A stretch of 64,000 nt of DNA from Sulfurivermis fontis. Lineage in GTDB: Bacteria; Pseudomonadota; Gammaproteobacteria; Thiohalomonadales; Thiohalomonadaceae. Positions 32,025-40,724 of the stretch are shown in pieces (the first letter of the stretch is position 1; the number at the start of each line of letters is the position of its first letter). Below the pieces are notes generated by a model, which made no database searches, was not told the origin of the DNA, and saw only the letters and a list, made by a program, of their open reading frames with translations. The stretch is taken from assembly GCF_004001245.1 (NCBI RefSeq), contig NZ_AP018724.1:2100501-2164500 (forward strand). The letters are read 5' to 3'. The position numbers were made by a program, and so were the translations under genes.

Positions 32025-32067
32025 AACACCTGTCCTGCACCGTACACTAGCGCATGCCTGAAAAAGG

Positions 32068-32089
32068 AAACCCGCCGTATGGCGGGTTT
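32068..32089. terminator. Bidirectional terminator between the SEL1-like gene and the cold-shock gene
   Basis: AAACCCGCC-GTAT-GGCGGGTTT is a perfect 9-bp stem flanked by A-rich DNA on the left (GAAAAAGG) and TTTCTC on the right. It lies 44 bp past the SEL1-like stop and 30 bp from the convergent csp stop. Confidence 0.8.
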
Positions 32090-32118
32090 CTCAATTCAGC
32101 GTTACCGCTGCAAGTTGC

Positions 32119-32322
32119 TTAGGCGGGAACCACGTTCCGGGCCTGCAGGCCTTTCTGTCCCTTTTCCGTTTCGAAAGTCACAGCCTGACCTTCACGCAGG
32201 GTGCGGAAGCCGCTGCCCTGAATGGCGGAGAAGTGCACAAACACATCTTCGCTGCCATCGGACGGTGCAATGAAACCAAAGCCCTTGGATTCGTTAAACC
32301 ACTTCACGGTACCTGTAGCCAT
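32119..32322 (-). CDS. Cold-shock protein (CspA family)
   Basis: The 67-residue OB-fold protein binds single-stranded RNA and DNA as an RNA chaperone. ATG 32322 has GAGGTGA 8 bp upstream. RNP1 is [10 protein letters not shown] and RNP2 is [23 protein letters not shown] opens the domain and [10 protein letters not shown] closes it. A -10-like TATACT lies near 32436-32441, giving a leader of ~100 bases, as is common for csp mRNAs. The 170-bp gap (32323-32492) has no gene. Whether it is cold- or growth-regulated cannot be told. Confidence 0.94.
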   Translation of the reverse strand: MATGTVKWFNESKGFGFIAPSDGSEDVFVHFSAIQGSGFRTLREGQAVTFETEKGQKGLQARNVVPA

Positions 32323-32492
32323 GCAAATCACCTCAAAATGAATTTCTGATGCATCCCAACCACAGCTGTTGAAGATGAGCTGCCTGTTCTCCGGCGGATA
32401 AGCAGAAAGACACGTTTCAACCTGCAGCGCGACCAAGTATAGCCCTGTTTTTTGACGCAAGCCATCATCCGCCAGACAGTGTGACGGCGTCG

Positions 32493-32906
32493 TCAAAACA
32501 GTGTTTCACGATAGCGCTCCACACCGTTTATTAGCAAAGCCTGAATTGCTCCATCACCCAAACGAGCCACGGCGACACCGGACATGTCCACTTCATCCGC
32601 TGCCGAACGTTCCAGCTTGCGCCCTTTCCCGGCGGGAACAAAATAATCCTCGCTACCGTAACGCACGCCGACGTGGTGCAGCGCCTCGGTCTTCCCGGTA
32701 TCCGGGTTCCACCACGGCTCACCCGCATACTGAAACCGGCCACCCACCTGCCCGGCGGCAACTCATGGAACACCGCATGCGGCCATCCATAGGGCGCACC
32801 GGGTTCCAGCATCACATCGATGGTGTCATGGCGTTGCAACAGCCACCGTCCAGCCCTGTTCCATCCAATGCAGCAGGCGGTGCTCCAGTTGTTTCTTGAA
32901 CGACAC
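32493..32906 (-). pseudogene. Unrecognised gene with two compensating frameshifts
   Basis: A strong ribosome site (AGGGAG, 5 bp before GTG 32906) opens a frame coding SFKKQLEHRLLHWMEQGW before a stop near 32827. The similarity-like reading then continues in the +1 frame (HDTIDVMLEPGAPYGWPHAV, FHELPPG) and returns near 32750 to the original frame (GGRFQYAGEPWWNPDTGKTE) to the stop at 32493. The total span is 138 codons, so one inserted and one deleted base cancel out. Either the gene is decayed or the assembly has two errors. I do not recognise the family. It follows hupE by 38 bp. Confidence 0.55.
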
Positions 32907-32944
32907 GTCCACTCCCTGACGACAACCGCGCGGTTGTGGTGATA

Positions 32945-33529
32945 TCACCCCGGCAGCAGCAGACCGGCCACCAGCCAGGCACCGGCCCCCGCCACCAGGG
33001 CGCCGCCGCCGCGCAGCAGCCGGGGACGCTGCCGGAGCGCATGGCCGATGCCGAAGCCGGTCAGGTGCAGCGCGCCGCTGGCCAGGACCATGCCGGCAAC
33101 ATACAGATAACCCACCGCGGCCACCGGCACCTCGGCGCCGTGGGCATGGCCGTGGAACAGAGCAAACAGTCCGACCAGGGCGATGCCCGCGCCGGCCGGC
33201 ACGCGCCAGGCCAGGGTCACCGCCAGTCCCAGCACCAGCACCGAGGCGGCGATGAAGGACTCCACCAGAGGCCAATGTGTTCCGCTCAAGCCCAGCACCG
33301 CGCCGGTGACCAGCATGACGATAAAGGCCATCGGCACCTTCCAGGCAGCGCTGCCGCCCAGGGTGGCGGCCCACAGGCCGACGGTAAGCATGGCCAGCAG
33401 ATGATCGACACCGCTGAAGGGATGGAGCAGGCCGGCTCCGAATCCGCCGGTGCCGAGACCGGTGTGGGCGGCGGCGATGCCGGGCAGGGCCATGAGGCCG
33501 ATGATGCTAACGATATGACGCAATTTCAT
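32945..33529 (-). CDS. hupE: HupE/UreJ family protein, probable nickel permease
   Basis: The 194-residue membrane protein starts at ATG 33529 with AGGAGG 7 bp upstream; the longer frame runs into the CAAGTGA repeat array and is rejected. It has a signal-like first segment, then the family motif LLHPFSGVDHLLAMLTVGLW and FHGHAHGAEVPVAAVGYLYV, with about six membrane segments. HupE proteins mediate nickel uptake for hydrogenase maturation. Its place directly downstream of the hydrogenase large-subunit gene supports this role. Confidence 0.92.
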   Translation of the reverse strand: MKLRHIVSIIGLMALPGIAAAHTGLGTGGFGAGLLHPFSGVDHLLAMLTVGLWAATLGGSAAWKVPMAFIVMLVTGAVLGLSGTHWPLVESFIAASVLVLGLAVTLAWRVPAGAGIALVGLFALFHGHAHGAEVPVAAVGYLYVAGMVLASGALHLTGFGIGHALRQRPRLLRGGGALVAGAGAWLVAGLLLPG

Positions 33530-33558
33530 TGGGCTGTCCTCCTTGATTAACGGCGATA

Positions 33559-33656
33559 CAAGTTTCAAGTGACAAGTGACAAGTGACAAGTGACAAGTGA
33601 CAAGTGACAAGTGACAAGTGACAAGTGACAAGTGACAAGTGACAAGTGACAAGTTG
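33559..33656. repeat. Tandem array of the heptamer CAAGTGA (family D copy 2)
   Basis: Twelve perfect CAAGTGA units occupy 33566-33649, preceded by the variant CAAGTTT and followed by a partial unit. An oppositely oriented group (ACTTGTAACTTGTCACTTGC, 33723-33742, then CTTGTAACTGG) lies just before the hynL stop, so the whole 33559-33757 block is an inverted repeat. It fills the hupE-hynL gap, and no gene is seen there. On the minus strand it also creates a spurious upstream extension of hupE. Confidence 0.92.
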
Positions 33657-33757
33657 CGCAGGTGTGCGCTGCGCGCACGGTTGTTTGAATTCAAATACAG
33701 TACGAGCGCAGCGAGTTCATTCACTTGTAACTTGTCACTTGCAGCTTGTAACTGGTT

Positions 33758-35524
<1,767 letters not shown>

Positions 35525-35541
35525 AAAGAAATCCTCAGTCA

Positions 35542-35682
35542 GTCCGCCAATGGACGCAAATAAACGCGAATAGCTATTGAGCTAGCCACCATGACATGGC
35601 TCATCCGGTGGGCGGCAGCACCGCTATCTCGGGCCCATGAACCTGCTCCTTGATTTGCGTACATTCGCGTTCATTTGCGGAC
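35542..35682. repeat. Inverted-repeat element, family B copy 2
   Basis: Arms at 35542-35571 and 35652-35682 are inverted copies with about 6 mismatches (ATTCGCGTTCATTTGCGGAC in the right arm). It fills the gap between isp2 and hynL and is related to 12857-12964. No ORF is present. Confidence 0.72.
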
Positions 35683-35701
35683 CCGACAAGATATCTGACG
35701 T

Positions 35702-36973
35702 TCATTTACCGGCCTCCTGTTCCACCAGATGCTCGGCCACCAGTTCGGTCAGGCCGACCACCTTGACGTTCATGTTGTAGTGCTCCAAGCCTTCCTCCAA
35801 GACGATGCGGCAGTTGGCGCAGGCGGTCACCATGGTGTCCACGCCCAGCGCATCGAGCTGGGCCTTCTTGCGCTTGAAGGCCTGCAGGCGCAACGCCTCG
35901 GCACGGTCATTGGCACTGACGCCGCCACCACCGCCGCAACACCAGTTCATCACGCCGTGGTCCGGCATCTCGCGGAAATCGCTCGCCACCTCGCCCAGCA
36001 GCACCCGCGGCGGCTGCACCACACCACCGCGGCGCACGATCTGGCAGGGGTCGTGGAAGGTCAGCGCCGCATCCTCCTTGCCGGAGGTCTTGAGACGCCC
36101 GCTGCGGCGCAACTCATCGAGCAGTTCGAGGATATGCACCACCTGGAACTGGTAGGGCCGGCCGATGAGATTGGGACCTTCCCAGCGCAACGCGGTGAAG
36201 GCATGGCCGCATTCCGGGCTGATCACGTTCTTCACCTGCAATTTTTCCGCCGCGGTGACGATGCGCGCGACAATCTCCCGGGCAATGTCAGAGGCGCCGA
36301 TTTGGATGCCGCTGTTGGTGGCCTCGAAGGCCTCCGATGAAAGCGTCCAGCTCACGCCGGCCTGATGGAAGATGCGCGCCAGGGCACCGAGGTATTCCGG
36401 GAAGTTGATGATCTCCATGGACGACAGCAGCGCCATGTAGTCGGCACCCTGCACGTCAATCGGAATGCTTAGCCCGGTCTCCGCCTCCTGGGCGCGGATC
36501 TGCGCCTGCAGGGCCTGCAATTTCACACCCATCGGGCTGCCCAGCTCGATGGTGCGCTTGGTGGCACCGATGACGCCCTCCGGTGCATGGCCGGCGACGG
36601 CCATGCCTTCGCGCATCTTGCGCACCATGTAGGTGATGTCGTTGCCCACCGGGCAGACCATGGAGCAGCGGCCGCACAGGGTGCAGCTGTCGTACACCAG
36701 CTCGCTCCAGCTTTTCAGTTCCTCGTCGCTCACCGGCTTGCTCAGGCCGAGCAGGCGTCCGACACGCCCGGTCAGGGTGTACTCCTGCTGCCACAGGCGG
36801 CGCAACGGCTCCAGCTTGTGGATGGGCGTGTATTTTGGGTCACCGGTCTCGGTATAGAACAGGCAGGCATCGGCGCACATGCCGCAATGCACGCAACTGG
36901 AGAAGAAGCTGGCGATGGGGGCATCCATCACCTCGCGGAAGGCATTCAAGCCTTTCTCAAGTGTCGCACTCAT
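35702..36973 (-). CDS. isp2: Isp2: heterodisulfide reductase subunit D-like iron-sulfur protein
   Basis: The 423-residue protein has two ferredoxin-type [4Fe-4S] motifs (SCVHCGMCADACLFY near residue 26 and SCTLCGRCSMVCPVG near 95) and a C-terminal cysteine-rich CCG region (HDPCQIVRRGG, MNWCCGGGGGVSA and VTACANCRIVLEEG). It resembles HdrD/DsrK and should carry electrons with Isp1 at the cytoplasmic face of the membrane. Its ATG overlaps the stop of the repeat-built spacer ORF (ATGA), with GGAGGTGG upstream. In related hydrogenases Isp1 and Isp2 are needed for electron flow but not for enzyme assembly. Confidence 0.94.
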   Translation of the reverse strand: MSATLEKGLNAFREVMDAPIASFFSSCVHCGMCADACLFYTETGDPKYTPIHKLEPLRRLWQQEYTLTGRVGRLLGLSKPVSDEELKSWSELVYDSCTLCGRCSMVCPVGNDITYMVRKMREGMAVAGHAPEGVIGATKRTIELGSPMGVKLQALQAQIRAQEAETGLSIPIDVQGADYMALLSSMEIINFPEYLGALARIFHQAGVSWTLSSEAFEATNSGIQIGASDIAREIVARIVTAAEKLQVKNVISPECGHAFTALRWEGPNLIGRPYQFQVVHILELLDELRRSGRLKTSGKEDAALTFHDPCQIVRRGGVVQPPRVLLGEVASDFREMPDHGVMNWCCGGGGGVSANDRAEALRLQAFKRKKAQLDALGVDTMVTACANCRIVLEEGLEHYNMNVKVVGLTELVAEHLVEQEAGK

Positions 36974-37347
36974 GACGCCACCTCCGTTTCAAACTGCGTT
37001 TTTAGGGTGTGCAAAGGAGCGTTAGCGATGTGCCCACCCTCGGCGCCCAGGGTGGGCACGCTGCGCTTTGCCCACCCTACACATTTGCGCATCCCCGCTA
37101 CGCGGGGCCCCTGCTTACTGCTCATGACGCCACCTCCGCGCCAACCTGCCGGCGACTTGCTCCGTGCCTGTCGGTGGCCGGCGTCATTCGCGGACGTGCG
37201 CATCCCCGCTACGCGGGGCCCCTGCTTACTGCTCATGACGCCACCTCCGCTCCAACCTGCCGGCGACTTGCTCCGCGCCTGTCGGTGGCCGGCGTCATTC
37301 GCGGACGTGCGCATCCCCGCTACGCGGGGCCCCTGCTTACTGCTCAT
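36970..37347 (-). CDS. Repeat-built spacer ORF between isp1 and isp2
   Basis: This 125-codon ORF starts at the ATG overlapping the isp1 stop (ATGA) and ends in a TGA overlapping the isp2 start (ATGA). It is two full 37-residue units beginning MSSKQGPRVAGMR, a third partial unit, then a segment (GWAKRSVPTLGAEGGHIANA) that is a translation of a dispersed hairpin repeat. The composition (Arg/Gly/Ser-rich, no hydrophobic core) does not look like a folded protein. It may have no protein function but could keep ribosomes moving from isp1 to isp2. Translation is unproven. Confidence 0.4.
   Translation of the reverse strand: MSSKQGPRVAGMRTSANDAGHRQARSKSPAGWSGGGVMSSKQGPRVAGMRTSANDAGHRQARSKSPAGWRGGGVMSSKQGPRVAGMRKCVGWAKRSVPTLGAEGGHIANAPLHTLKTQFETEVAS
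37030..37059. repeat. Dispersed hairpin repeat (GTGCCCACCCT palindrome)
   Basis: GTGCCCACCCT and AGGGTGGGCAC form a perfect 11-bp stem with an 8-base loop, followed by CTGCGCTTTGCCCACCCTAC. This type of sequence is widespread between genes in proteobacteria. A related palindrome (CGTAGGGTGC...GCACCCTACG) is at 41651-41677 inside repeat A copy 3. Confidence 0.65.
37090..37347. repeat. 111-bp tandem repeat between isp1 and isp2
   Basis: The unit beginning CATCCCCGCTACGCGGGGCC starts at 37090, 37201 and 37312, so the period is exactly 111 bp (37 codons). The two full units differ at only a few bases. The third is truncated where it meets the isp1 stop. Each unit carries, on the minus strand, GGAGG or GGTGG followed by GTCATGAGC, a copy of the isp1/isp2 junction with its start codon, plus the palindrome CCCCGC-TAC-GCGGGG. 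Confidence 0.9.
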
Positions 37348-38003
37348 GACGCCACCCCCTTGCGCGCGGCGATGTCGCCGTTGTACCAGCGGGCGATGAA
37401 CAGGGTGAAGGTGTGGGTGAGCTTGGTGAAGGGGAATACCACCAGCAGCAGTTCGACGGACAGGATGTGCAGCGCCAGCAGCAGGGTGTAGTCGAGCAGC
37501 AGGTGATGGTAGGCCATGTACCCGGTGAGCAGCGGCAGGAAGGTCACGGTCCAGGCCAGATAGTCGCCGAAGCCGGACAGAAACCGCTTCACCGGGTCCA
37601 TCAGCCGGTGCACCAGGGCGACGATGAGGGCGATCAGGGTGATCACCGTCACCAGGTCGACCAGCGGTGTCGGCAGCGCCGGCCAGCTCAGGCCGGTGAG
37701 CGAGCGGATCAGCTCGATGTGCGGCAGCAGGAACAGCAGCACGACGAACAGGCCGATGTGGAACACGAAGCCGGCGACGATGGTGAGCCCGGAGCGGCGC
37801 CAGGTATCGGCATGGGGCAATGAGCGGGTAACGATGGTACGCCAGCCCGATCCCGGCGTCGGGCTGCGCGGCACAGCCAGATCGCGCTTGCGCCCCAGGC
37901 TGTAGACCTCGATGAGGCGCAGCGTCATGCCGAACAGGAAGATGACGGCGGCAATGACCAGCCCCGGCCCGCGCGCCCATAGCAGCAACTCCATGGCACT
38001 CAT
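37344..38003 (-). CDS. isp1: Isp1: cytochrome b-type membrane protein of the hydrogenase
   Basis: The 219-residue protein starts at ATG 38003 (GGAG 7 bp upstream, 1 bp after hynS); the longer frame overlaps hynS. It has five hydrophobic segments (GLVIAAVIFLFGMTLRLIEV, GFVFHIGLFVVLLFLLPHIE, LVTVITLIALIVALVHRLMD, WTVTFLPLLTGYMAYHHLLL, HILSVELLLVVFPFTKLTHT) with His residues in several of them, resembling the NarI/DsrM family that binds two b haems. It should pass electrons between the hydrogenase and quinones or Isp2. Its stop overlaps the spacer ORF start. Confidence 0.92.
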   Translation of the reverse strand: MSAMELLLWARGPGLVIAAVIFLFGMTLRLIEVYSLGRKRDLAVPRSPTPGSGWRTIVTRSLPHADTWRRSGLTIVAGFVFHIGLFVVLLFLLPHIELIRSLTGLSWPALPTPLVDLVTVITLIALIVALVHRLMDPVKRFLSGFGDYLAWTVTFLPLLTGYMAYHHLLLDYTLLLALHILSVELLLVVFPFTKLTHTFTLFIARWYNGDIAARKGVAS

Positions 38004-38004
38004 C

Positions 38005-39090
38005 TCACTTCTCCAGGTCTGCGATGGTGACGGTCTGGTGTCCGGCCCGGGCGCGCGCCTTGCGCTGGCGGTTGGCCAGGCCGATGGCAATGCCGGCCGC
38101 CGCGCCTGCGGCCACCGCCGCCGTGGCGGCACCGCTGACGGAGTTCACCGGCGTGGAGAGTGCCTTGTAGAAACCACCGGCATCCCAGAAGTCCGGCTCG
38201 GAACAACCGATGCAGCCGTGGCCGGACTGCACCGGCCAGCTGGTGCCGCCGTTCCACTTGGTGGTGGCGCAGGCGTTGTGGGTGGTCGGTCCCTTGCAGC
38301 CCAGTTCGAACAGACACCAGCCGTCGCGCGCCCCCGCATCGTCGAAGGTCTTGGCGAACTTGCCCTGGTCGTAGAACGGCCGGCGATAGCAGCGATCGTG
38401 GATGGACTCGCCATAGAAGGCGCGCGGCCGCCCCAGATCATCGAGGTCGGGCAGCGTGCCGAAGGTAAGGTAGTGGGCCAGCACCCCCACCATCACCGCT
38501 GGCACCGGCGGGCAGCCGGGAACATTGATGATCGGCTTGTCCTTGACGATGTCGGACACCGCCACCGCGCCGGTGGGATTGGGCTGGGCGTGGGGCAGGC
38601 CGCCGTAGGCGGCACAGGTGCCGATGGCGACGATGGCGGCGGCGCCGGCCGCCGCCTCCTGCAGCATGGCAAGATTGCTGATGCCGGCGATGGTGGAATA
38701 CACGCCGCCGTCCTTGAGCGGGATGGAGCCGTCGACGATGAGCAGATAGTTGCCCCAGTCCGCCTTCATGGAGTGCTCGCGCGCCTCCTCCGCGGCATGG
38801 CCGGAGGCCGCCTGCAGGGTGTGGTGATAGTCGAGGGAGATGGCATCGAAGATCAGGCTCTCGATACTGGGGGAATGGGCGCGGGTCAGCGACTCGGTGC
38901 AACCGGTGCACTCCTGGAACGACAGCCAGATCACCGCCGGACGTCGCACCCTGCCTAGGGATTCGGCCACCGCCGCCGCCATGGACGGCGGCAGGGCGAG
39001 CAGCGAGGTGGTCGCCGCACAGAATTTCAGGAAACCGCGCCGGCTGACGCCGCGCCGCTTCAAAATATCGAGCATGGTTTCATCCGCCAT
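38005..39090 (-). CDS. hynS: [NiFe] hydrogenase small subunit (group 1e), Tat-exported
   Basis: ATG 39090 has AGGAGG 6 bp upstream, giving 361 residues. The Tat signal is SRRGFLKFCAATTSLLALPP. Iron-sulfur ligands are in FQECTGCTESLTRAH and VAIGTCAAYGG, VPGCPPVPAVMVGVLAHYL (proximal), HDRCYRRPFYDQG and GWCLFELGCKGPTTHNACAT, then GHGCIGCSEPDFWD (medial and distal). A C-terminal hydrophobic helix (AATAAVAAGAAAGIAIGLAN) anchors it in the membrane. It pairs with HynL after folding in the cytoplasm and co-export. Confidence 0.96.
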   Translation of the reverse strand: MADETMLDILKRRGVSRRGFLKFCAATTSLLALPPSMAAAVAESLGRVRRPAVIWLSFQECTGCTESLTRAHSPSIESLIFDAISLDYHHTLQAASGHAAEEAREHSMKADWGNYLLIVDGSIPLKDGGVYSTIAGISNLAMLQEAAAGAAAIVAIGTCAAYGGLPHAQPNPTGAVAVSDIVKDKPIINVPGCPPVPAVMVGVLAHYLTFGTLPDLDDLGRPRAFYGESIHDRCYRRPFYDQGKFAKTFDDAGARDGWCLFELGCKGPTTHNACATTKWNGGTSWPVQSGHGCIGCSEPDFWDAGGFYKALSTPVNSVSGAATAAVAAGAAAGIAIGLANRQRKARARAGHQTVTIADLEK

Positions 39091-39508
39091 GACCACCCTC
39101 CTGATTCAATTCGAACAGACGGGCACGCAAGGCCTCCAGCCCGTCCTTCACGTCATCCTCCGGCGCCAGCAGTATCTCGGGGCACCAGGCCACCTCGATG
39201 AACTCGGCCAGCACCTCGTCCTCGTCGTTGTAATGGGTCACCCACCACACACCGGGGATGCCGGTTTCGTGGATGCGCGTCGGCCCCAGACTGTGCACCT
39301 CGGCCACCACCTCGCCCTCGCCCAGGGTTTCCTCCAGCAGGTCATAATCCTCCGGCGTCAACGGCAGGCCGGACAGATCGATGCTGCTCTCCTCGCCCTC
39401 CTCCACCAGCTTCTGCAGCAGGTTTTCCACTTCGCGCAGCACCGCTCTGGCATTGCCGTTGCCGCCCACATGCACCACATGCACGCCGATATTTTTCAGA
39501 CTGTTCAT
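39080..39508 (-). CDS. HupH/HyaF C-terminal domain protein (hydrogenase expression/formation)
   Basis: The protein of ~142 residues contains the HupH C-terminal domain: EVVAEVHSLGPTRIHETGIP, GVWWVTHYNDEDEVLAEFIE and VAWCPEILLAPEDDVKDGL. HupH/HyaF proteins assist assembly of the iron-sulfur clusters of the small subunit. Here only one domain is present, shorter than typical HupH (~280 residues). ATG 39508 overlaps the protease stop (ATGA); an alternative ATG is at 39517. Its own stop overlaps the hynS start region by about 11 bp, so the products are made together. Confidence 0.85.
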   Translation of the reverse strand: MNSLKNIGVHVVHVGGNGNARAVLREVENLLQKLVEEGEESSIDLSGLPLTPEDYDLLEETLGEGEVVAEVHSLGPTRIHETGIPGVWWVTHYNDEDEVLAEFIEVAWCPEILLAPEDDVKDGLEALRARLFELNQEGGHGG

Positions 39509-39972
39509 TGTCGCCATTTCCGGATGAGATCGAGGGCCATGGTGCAGGCCCGGGGGATCGCCGCCGCGACCACCGGGCTGGGCGTATCCCCCCAGCCCAG
39601 CTCCTGTGGCTGGATACCGATGAGGGCACGGCGCGCCGGCAGGGAGTCGGTGAGATGGGCGATGGCCAGCAGGTCGAGCAGGCTGACCTCATGCACGCTG
39701 CGGCGCTTGCCGCGCCCCAGATAGTCGTCCATCGCAGCCTCCTCAAACAGGGTGACGGTGCCGGGAACCGCCTTCAGTTCGGCGGCATCGATGATGATGA
39801 GTTCGTCGGCCTCGGCCATGGGGCCGGCCAGGGTGAAACTGAGGGTGCCGCCATCGAGATATTCGACGGCATCGAGAGCGGGATGATCGCGGCGCAGACG
39901 CTCCACCACATGCACCCCTACCCCCTCGTCGGTAAGCAGGGTGTTGCCCACGCCCAGCACGACTGTGGTCAT
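39505..39972 (-). CDS. Hydrogenase maturation protease (HyaD/HupD family)
   Basis: The 155-residue endopeptidase removes the C-terminal tail of the large subunit after nickel insertion. The motif VLGVGNTLLTDEGVGVHVVE contains the conserved Asn and Glu that recognise nickel; DADELIIIDAAELKAVPGT-like EADELIIIDAAELKAVPGTV contains the second acidic ligand, and SVHEVSLLDLLAIAHL the His. The start has CGAGGAG 4-5 bp upstream. It heads the minus-strand hydrogenase operon. The matching substrate would be HynL. Confidence 0.94.
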   Translation of the reverse strand: MTTVVLGVGNTLLTDEGVGVHVVERLRRDHPALDAVEYLDGGTLSFTLAGPMAEADELIIIDAAELKAVPGTVTLFEEAAMDDYLGRGKRRSVHEVSLLDLLAIAHLTDSLPARRALIGIQPQELGWGDTPSPVVAAAIPRACTMALDLIRKWRQ

Positions 39973-40048
39973 GATCTCCTCGGAATTGTTTTAGTTATTG
40001 GTGTTGTCCGCTAACTATAGACACAGTTTGTGACATTTGGCGAGTGTG

Positions 40049-40077
40049 TTGGGTTGTCCCGGTGATATGGCTATACT
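40049..40077 (+). promoter_or_regulatory. Candidate promoter of hypCAB
   Basis: TTGGGT (40049-40054) and TATACT (40072-40077) are 17 bp apart, 30 bp before the hypC ATG. The 135-bp divergent gap to the protease gene holds no clear sigma-54 (-24/-12) or FNR site. Strength and regulation are unknown. Confidence 0.45.
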
Positions 40078-40107
40078 CGCGGGGACTTGGCCAGCGGATT
40101 TCCCACC

Positions 40108-40338
40108 ATGTGTCTCGGCATTCCCATGCAGATCATCGGCATAAGCGGCTACAACGCACGCGCCAGCGCCAAGGGCGTGGAGCGCGACATCAGCCTGTTC
40201 ATGCTGCAGGACGAGCTGCCCGCCGTGGGCGATTTCGTCATCGTGCACGTGGGCTACGCCATCCAGAAGATCAGTGAGGAAGACGCGCGCCAGTCCTGGG
40301 AACTGTTCGACCAGATCCTGGCGGAAAGCGATGCATGA
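40108..40338 (+). CDS. hypC: Hydrogenase maturation chaperone HypC
   Basis: The 76-residue chaperone begins with the required MCLGIPMQ (Cys-2 carries the iron complex); a longer upstream frame would destroy this N-terminus and is rejected. LPAVGDFVIVHVGYAIQKIS and EEDARQSWELFDQIL are typical of the family. It binds HypD and hands the Fe(CN)2CO unit to the large subunit. It overlaps hypA by 8 bp. Confidence 0.96.
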   Translation: MCLGIPMQIIGISGYNARASAKGVERDISLFMLQDELPAVGDFVIVHVGYAIQKISEEDARQSWELFDQILAESDA

Positions 40339-40678
40339 ATTGTCGGTGTGCCAGGCGCTGCTGGCCCAGGTGGAACAGGTGGCAAGGGAGAACGCCGCGC
40401 ACAGCGTAGAGAAAGTCGTGTTGCGCATCGGTCCGCTATCCGGCGTCGAGCCGCGTCTGTTGCAGGATGCCTTCCCCATCGCCCGCGCCGGCACCGTGGC
40501 CGCCAGCGCCGAACTGGTGATCGAGGAACTGCCGCTCACCGTGCGCTGCCAAAATTGCGGTGCCGAGACCGCCGCAGCGCCCAACCGCCTCATCTGCGGT
40601 GCCTGCGGCGACTGGCACACACAGCTCATCAGCGGCGATGAACTGTTATTGGCAAGTATTGAGCTGACGAAGTCTTGA
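40331..40678 (+). CDS. hypA: Hydrogenase nickel-insertion protein HypA
   Basis: The 115-residue protein begins MHELSVCQALLAQVEQVARE; His-2 binds nickel. The zinc ribbon is CQNCGAETAAAPNRLICGAC. HypA and HypB deliver nickel to the large subunit. The ATG lies inside the end of hypC (8-bp overlap), so it is co-translated. A heptad-repeat element separates it from hypB. Confidence 0.96.
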   Translation: MHELSVCQALLAQVEQVARENAAHSVEKVVLRIGPLSGVEPRLLQDAFPIARAGTVAASAELVIEELPLTVRCQNCGAETAAAPNRLICGACGDWHTQLISGDELLLASIELTKS

Positions 40679-40687
40679 AGTTCTTAT

Positions 40688-40715
40688 ACTTGTAACTTTC
40701 CACTTGTAACTTGTA
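40688..40715. repeat. Heptad-repeat element, family D copy 3
   Basis: ACTTGTAACTTTCCACTTGT then AACTTGTA are degenerate tandem copies of ACTTGTA, the complement of the CAAGT repeats at 14946 and 33559. It occupies most of the 46-bp hypA-hypB gap, 10 bp after the hypA stop. Confidence 0.6.
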
Positions 40716-40724
40716 TCTGCCCCT

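Noticed and set aside
33559-33656. Possible CRISPR array
   Set aside because: The 7-bp units are directly adjacent with no spacers, and no cas gene is near.
33530-33724. N-terminal extension of hupE rich in SLVTCHL repeats
   Set aside because: It is a translation of the CAAGTGA array; the ATG at 33529 has an AGGAGG ribosome site and gives the normal N-terminus.
37090-37347. Possible CRISPR array from the regular 111-bp spacing
   Set aside because: The whole 111-bp unit is repeated nearly identically, so there are no unique spacers.
36970-37980. A 336-codon minus-strand frame running over isp1 into the repeats
   Set aside because: Its first two thirds are an out-of-frame shadow of isp1. Only the part from 37347, which has the ATGA junctions, was kept as a tentative ORF.
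39973-40107. Sigma-54 or FNR-type regulatory site between the divergent hydrogenase operons
   Set aside because: No convincing GG-N10-GC (-24/-12) or TTGAT-N4-ATCAA site could be read; only a weak sigma-70-like promoter for hypC was kept.
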